Shown here: positions 58,628 through 64,000 of the stretch, piece after piece | Position numbering within the stretch: the stretch's first letter is position 1 | Layout of the letters: every line of letters starts with the position of its first letter | From: Hypomesus transpacificus | Taxonomy: Eukaryota > Chordata > Actinopteri > Osmeriformes > Osmeridae | NCBI RefSeq assembly: GCF_021917145.1 | Contig: NC_061061.1 | Coordinates: 13,208,908 to 13,272,907, forward strand | Direction of reading: 5' to 3' | Length of the DNA stretch: 64,000 nt | Made by a program: the position numbers and the translations under genes | The notes under the pieces: generated by a model | The model's input: only the letters and a program-made list of their open reading frames with translations | Databases searched by the model: none | Told to the model about the DNA's origin: nothing

Positions 58628-60393
58628 AGTCCACAACAATGGTTATCAGGACAAATGGATCTCTATTTTCATTACAAGCTGATTTTCATGAAGAGTGTTT
58701 TTATAAATTCTTTGAAAACATTCTCAGTTTCTACTTTTTATCGAAAAAGAAAAATCCAAGACAAGATTCCTAAACAAATTTGAGTTTGTTTTATACAGTA
58801 CTGCATTGAATTACACCAGCAGACAATACTGAAGTGTTCATCATATTGCTTCCTTGACTTTTCCCAAGTCACCTTGTATTCCCACCTACACATTCACCTC
58901 CAGTCTCTGTAGGCCATGCAAAGACAAGTCAAATACCAAGAGTTTGACTGGCAAATGTGTTTTTCACATGTCCCAAGGACAAGAGCAGTCTGACACCTCT
59001 TCACACAGCTGATCAGGAGCTGCTGGTGAAGAAAGGGTCTCTACTCTCAGGTAAGTGTCTTCATCAACAACTAAACAATTCAGTCTGGCTCTGTTGCTAT
59101 AAAGTGTTTATCAAGTCCTATTCTGTACCTGAAGTACATAGGGATAGAGGTGTACCACATGTTTGTAGAAACGATGAGCCTTGCAACTGGATGGTTCAAA
59201 GGTTCTACTGTGTATGGGCCGCCCGTTAGGACTAGACATGATGACCTGCCATGCTCCACATCCCAGAGACTGCACACCTACAGAAGGGCCTACAGAAAAC
59301 AAGGGATTGCCTGCAGTATCTGTATTAACCAGACTGCTTCACATTCACCACTGCCTCTCCACATGCTTAATGTTAGTCAGACGTTTTTGCGTGTGCATTT
59401 TTTATGTGTTCGTTAAGTATAATACCACTAATCGACTTGGTTCACAGAAGTTTGAGAGCTGTGCAAAGTATTGTGAGCTGGAAGTAGTGGCTACATTTGT
59501 CTCAAAGTTTGGTAAACAAATGCAGTCAACACTTTACCTGCGCTCACTGGTAATGTGTTTGACCGCTGAACTCAAAATGTAGAGAGGAAGGTATGATAAT
59601 TGCACTATACAACACAAACAAATTCAGAAGACATATTGTATCTTGAGAAGCTTTTGTCCACAAATTATTATAGTTTTTGTACACATTATTGTAAAACCAG
59701 ACATCAGGTTTTGGTATTTGTTTGCTGATTGCAAATTTCATTTGTAGGCCATGTAGCATATTTGTGATACACACAGCATGCATTTACAAACACACTGATG
59801 CATGTTACTCTCATAAGCTAATTTCTGTCCAGCAACATTCCTGAACACCCTTGTGTTTCTGAATCGCTAAGCCTACCGCTAACTAGCTTTTAATCCAACT
59901 TCATCATCATTGTCCCTTCTGTCACATTAGTTTTGAAGTATCAATTGACACCACATACCAGCCTTTGTCAGCCAGATTACCCAAACAACAACAAACTGTA
60001 AACTAAACTGTATCTGTTTTCAATGTTTGCTGTGCACAAGGTCAATATGGGTATTTGAATGTGGCTATTTGAATGAATATGTAAACTTGCCTTTGTCTAC
60101 AAAGGCAACAAACTGACAAGGCAAACTGCTGAGGTATTAGGTGACAGGGCTGGTTTGCTGTCATGTGAACTTGTAACAAAACCACAGTTCTGTTTTATTG
60201 TGTTCATTATTATGTGACAGCATATGAGTGTGTGAAGATATTTTGCCAAGCTACATTGTTCATTCTAGTCATACAACTTATTATTATGTTACCCCCCCCC
60301 CCCCACACACACACACACCTGCAGGGGAAAGTGAAGTGGGCCCACCTGAGGTACACTGTTTGCTGTGCTTGGCAGTGGTGTCCTTTTACAATC
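58628..60393. other. Intergenic, SPATA46-like to IgGFc-lectin gene
   Basis: AT-rich with no exon recognised on either strand. A C run with a CA run (60292-60318) lies about 75 nt before the start codon of the next gene. Confidence 0.5.
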
Positions 60394-62605
60394 ATGGGAA
60401 TCTTACCAGTTATTCTGCTAACCCTCACACCTTTTCACCCAGGTATGGACAAAGAGAACACCTAGATCACTTTCCTTAGTGATATCTAATATCCTACCAT
60501 CAATCAGTTGTTTAAACAGATGCATGTAGGAACCATGTGACTATGCCCTCAAGTCTAGTATTGTGCCACATGAAGTGTACATGACGGAGACCATGATGCA
60601 GGCGGTATCTGTCGCCCTCTAGTGATGATCACTAGATTGTTCTGCACACGTTTACTGTTCCAAACCCTATTTCCATTCAGATCTCAAATGAATGATCTAA
60701 CCAAATTGAATGAGTATGTTTAATTCTCACCCCTCTCTGAAATCCACAGCCATGTCTTCTCTGAATAGTTATGGGACAGACTTCGTCCTGGCCTTCCCCG
60801 AGAACATTGCTTACTACCATCCATGGAAACCTTTGAACCAAGTCCAGATCACAGCCATGGATGGCAACTATAGAGTCAATATTGTCATGGAGGATGTCAA
60901 CCAGATCGAGACCGTATGGGTGAACCAAGGTCAAATGGTGGTGGTGAACATCTCAGTCACGAATCAGCAGAACCTGACGGAGCTTGACAGGTCAAACATC
61001 TCCGGTAAAGTGCTGCATGTGACCAGCGATGGCAACATCACGGTCCAAGCCGTCAGTCGACGAGCACAAAGCATCCAGACCACACCCATTCCACCAACAC
61101 AAGGGCTTGGGACAGAGTACCACATACCTGCAATGTGGCACCAGGCACCTTGGGGACCAGGTACAACAGGCTCAGCTCCGAGCACACCAAACGGAAGACA
61201 CCTAAATATGACGCGCGTGGAAGAAGTGGTTTTCCGACTCCTTGTCGTCAATACTCAAAACACGAACGAGGTAACCATTTCGGAGAAGGGTGAGAACAAG
61301 ACATCTGTTACACTCAGACCGTATCAGCTTCTTCAACTGTGGGTTAACATCTCCCAGCCAGGGTTGAGGGTATCTGCTGACCATCCCGTGGCTGTCCTCC
61401 TCAGCCACCCTTGTGCTTTCTTCAGTGACTGCAGCTGCAGCATGCTGGTCACCTACCTCCCCCTTACCCAGAACTGGGGCTCGAGTTTCCTCATGTCCGC
61501 CTTCATGGGAAACAACACAGAGAACGAAACCTTCCTCTTGGTATCAACGGACGAGGACGAGGGTCTCCCCGATGGACAAGCAGGCGACCAATTTTCCTCT
61601 CTGTTGGAAATCGATTCCACCAATCCCATCTCCCTCACCCTCATGATATCCAACATGCTCCTTAACCTCATCCCTCTCCAAGACTTCTCCTCTTGCTTCC
61701 TTCTCCACACGCTCCCAACTGCCGAGAACAGAGTTCTCCTGATGGCTCCTACCGAGAACACAGATGGGGTGCATTTAGGTACACAGCCCCTGGCAGCTGA
61801 CTGGAACCCCATGCAAGGCACCAGCCACTCCTGGGCGCTGGTGGAATTAGACGCTGGACGTGATGTGACAGTGCTTTGGCATAAGTCCTCCAAAATTGCA
61901 GTCTATTACCTAGGGAGTGAAGGGACAGCTGTATTTGGAAGTCCAGCTCTAAGTCTTAGCAAGTACCCAGGTATGGTGATATAAACTTAAACAGTCACAT
62001 CATGTGCCAATGTCATTTTAAATATCCAATGCATGTTTTGTTTGAAGATGATTTTAGTTTGAATCAAATGTAGCTTAAAAATTGAATGGTTTAAGAACTA
62101 AGATAGTTGTGTGTTTTCTTATATCGGTATGTTGAGGTAATGTTGCTTGTAAACAAACATAAGTCCTTTTCTCCCATAATCCTTCTCTCCTCCAGATCAG
62201 AGGGGCTGTGTATTGATTCCCGAGGTATTGATGGTGGGAGAAGAGGAGGTTGGCTGGCCTGAGGCACTGACATACTGCTATAAACGGGGCATGGTACAGA
62301 TCAGCTTCAGCACTAATGACTTCCTGCAACATGTGACCGAGGAGGTGGAGAAACAGAAAGCTGTGGGGAACATGAAGAAGGAGGTGTGGATAGGCCTGCG
62401 CCGCAGCTCCCTGACTGGGGGGTGGTACTGGTACAATCAGGCTGCCTTGGATGTCACTCGCTGGGCCGCCAATGAGCCAGGGCACCCAACGGAGGGCCAG
62501 TGTGCTGCCATGAAGCTGGATGACTACAGCTGGAGTGACCAGAGCTGCTGTAAACCCCTCCCGGCTCTTTGCTACAGAAAGCCGTTCTACTTCCCTCTGA
62601 CCTAG
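60394..62605 (+). CDS. Secreted IgGFc-binding domain plus C-type lectin protein
   Basis: Three exons (60394-60442, 60750-61970, 62196-62605) join in phase to 559 aa. Exon 1 encodes a signal peptide (MGILPVILLTLTPFHP). Exon 2 (residues about 17-423) is an IgGFc-binding-type domain as found at the N-terminus of FCGBP-like proteins (GTDFVLAFPENIAYY, DHPVAVLLSHPC, TYLPLTQNWGSSF). It carries about nine N-glycosylation sequons. Exon 3 is one C-type lectin domain: RGCVLIP, EVWIGLRRS, WYWYNQ, NEPGHPTEGQCAAM, WSDQSCCKPLPALCYR. The six cysteines fit the CTLD pattern. The calcium-site motif is EPG and the WND motif is WSD, so classic mannose or galactose binding is doubtful. The product should be extracellular, as no membrane segment is seen. 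Similar domain pairs may exist in other fish; I cannot confirm how widely. Confidence 0.88.
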
Positions 62606-63091
62606 GTCTCATTCCAGAGCTGAGTCGTTTGGACTGTAGCAAGGATTTTTTTTTTTATCACAAGTTTTTAAACATATAGTTTAACAAATAGTCATATATG
62701 TTGAATGTAAAGTCTTAACAATAGAATTGCTGTCGTTTTCAGTGCTGTTTCTGTGATTAGATTTAAAGTTATATTAATTATAATATTATATTGTGTGATT
62801 AACTGTACTGGTTTGGTGGAATTAAAATATTATGGATCCAATTTGTGTTGGAGAGGTTAATATAAATGTATTACTCTGTGCATGCATTGACACTTACTTT
62901 GATTTCAGAAAGAAATCCATTGTGTGTCAAAGGCTGAGGCATCTTAACAGTGACATGTAGAAATAAAAGAGGATAAAGTTCAGTTGGAAGTGTCTCGTTT
63001 ATTGAGTTTAGTTCATAAAGACGCATGGTTAGGAGGGAAAGCAACGTTTCGTTCCCAGTTTACATCTGTGTGGGCGTACATGTGCCTCATT
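62606..63091. other. Convergent 3' regions
   Basis: Space between the stop codons of the IgGFc-lectin gene (plus) and the Siglec-15-like gene (minus). AATAAA occurs on the plus strand near 62963. No other feature was seen. Confidence 0.5.
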
Positions 63092-64000
63092 TCAGCCAGC
63101 AGTATCTAAGCCCCCCAGCAACATCCAGGTCCCCGTCCCCAAGAGCAGGAGGAGCTTTGCCCCCAGGGAGACTGAGAGCAGCAGCAGCAGCGGGGGGCCC
63201 TGCCCAGCAGGCGGGGGCCTGGGAGACAGCACGTACAGGGTGGCCTGCTCTTTCCCCAGGGGATTGGACGCACTGCAGGTGTACTGCTGCCCAGGGTGGA
63301 CATCCAGCAGCTGGCTGGTGGTGTGGTGCTCTTCAGGAGCGTCCTGGGACAGCGGAGAAAGGGAGGCCTCCTCCAGGAGCTCATCCTGGCTAAGCCACTG
63401 GATATCAGGGAGTGGGGATCCCTGGACACGACACAGAGCCTTGTAGCCAGAGTCCTCGCTGCCCTCCACAGACAGGCCCAAGATACGTGGGGCCGCTGGC
63501 CACAAGCACCACACATAAGAAAGTCACTAGAGAGGCAGATTGGCCAAAAACAAACATGATAGTACACCTTCAGAATTAATATTGTCCTCCCACCACAAGT
63601 GAGTCTTCCCCCCTAGGACACCCCCCCCCCCTGCTACTTCCCCTCAACTTCTCACCTTCCACTCGGAGCCTGGTGCCCATTTTGTCCTCGTAGCTGGCAT
63701 GGGCGTGGCCGGGCACCTCTACACAGCAGTAGTAGCGGCCAATGTCCTGCAGGGCGGCATTGGTGATGCGCAGGGAGAGGTCATGCTGGCGGGGGATCCC
63801 CTCCAGGCGGTAACGCTGGTCCTGCTTAGGACCTGGCTGGCAGCTGCTGGTGCTGCTGGGGCTAGAGCACTGGAACAGGACCCTGGAGCCCTGGCCGTGG
63901 CCCAGACGCCACAGCACCTTCAGGGAGGAGTGCAGCGTGTGGTGAGGATGGGTGAAGGAGCAGGGCAACACGACGGGGTAGCCCTCCATGGCCCTCACTT
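63092..64000 (-). CDS. siglec15l: Siglec-15-like Ig-family receptor (5' part beyond window)
   Basis: Two exons are visible on the minus strand: the V-set exon (window edge to 63656) and a C2-set plus membrane exon (63495-63092). They join in phase (E-G, then APRILGLSV). V-set marks: EGYPVVLPCSFTHPH, RYRLEGIPRQHDLSLRI and GRYYCCVEVPGHAHASYE match SIGLEC15, including the Arg of DLSLRI, the position that contacts sialic acid in the human protein. C2-set: GYKALCRVQGSPLPDI and YTCSASNPLGKEQATLY. The membrane segment (LLLLLSVSLGAKLLLLLG) keeps the lysine that in mammals pairs with DAP12/TYROBP. Only about ten residues follow it, so the long mammalian tail is absent. The signal peptide exon lies to the right of the window. 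Confidence 0.88.

Noticed and set aside
59150-59582. Overlapping open frames of 88 and 133 codons
   Set aside because: They have no splice support, no recognisable domain and AT-rich composition; probably chance frames.
1-64000. CRISPR arrays, operons, bacterial-type or retrovirus-like elements
   Set aside because: All tandem repeats lack unique spacers of constant length, the genes are spliced and independently oriented, and no reverse transcriptase, capsid or envelope-like reading frame was seen.

Overview
The window looks like nuclear DNA of a teleost fish. Its genes are intron-rich, with GT-AG junctions that keep the reading frame from exon to exon. Its repeats are fish-type: tRNA-derived SINE copies ending in the 'aagtcgctctggataagagcg' type tail, several small hAT elements (two with perfect 8-bp target duplications), many CA/GT runs and long G or C homopolymers. 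Gene identities come from reading the translations by eye against remembered family sequences; no search was run. Exon limits were worked out from splice sites and phase.

Layout from left to right. (1) 0.15-10 kb: a tandem duplication of the ASTE1 (asteroid homologue, XPG/PIN-like nuclease) gene on the minus strand. The left copy is a pseudogene and the right copy has an intact 4-exon, 689-codon frame. The intact copy is head-to-head with a single-exon rpp25/rpp25l gene (Alba-type RNase P/MRP subunit, plus strand) across a shared promoter region with NRF1- and ETS-like sites. (2) 12.2-17.7 kb: a complete 19-exon GABA-B receptor subunit 2-like class C GPCR (863 aa), preceded by a short upstream ORF in a strong start context. 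(3) 18.4-19.5 kb: a 4-exon gene for a small secreted protein with a His...Asn-Cys-His pattern. (4) 20.0-21.4 kb: a 3-exon 120-aa protein I do not recognise. (5) 23.5-44.3 kb: slc4a7 (NBCn1, electroneutral Na+/HCO3- cotransporter), 26 coding exons ending in the PDZ ligand ETSL. One exon is out of frame by one base at a poly-C run and appears to use a GC splice donor. (6) 45.5-46.8 kb: a foldback-type DNA element with a 40-nt hairpin. (7) 48.8-51.1 kb, minus: an ENPP7-like alkaline sphingomyelinase, 4 coding exons. (8) 52.2-56.5 kb: tmem116, with a 1.1-kb hAT element in one intron. (9) 57.7-58.6 kb: a SPATA46-like gene. (10) 60.4-62.6 kb: a secreted protein joining an IgGFc-binding domain to a C-type lectin domain. 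(11) 63.1-64.0 kb, minus, cut by the right edge: a Siglec-15-like receptor with a lysine in its membrane segment and almost no cytoplasmic tail.

The genes do not form one pathway. The right end carries two immune-type surface or secreted glycan/Ig-binding genes in convergent orientation. No CRISPR array, operon, rRNA gene, true tRNA gene or retrovirus-like element was seen. The strongest leads are the IgGFc-lectin fusion, the two small poorly characterised genes, the ASTE1 duplication with one dead copy, and the slc4a7 exon-7 anomalies.
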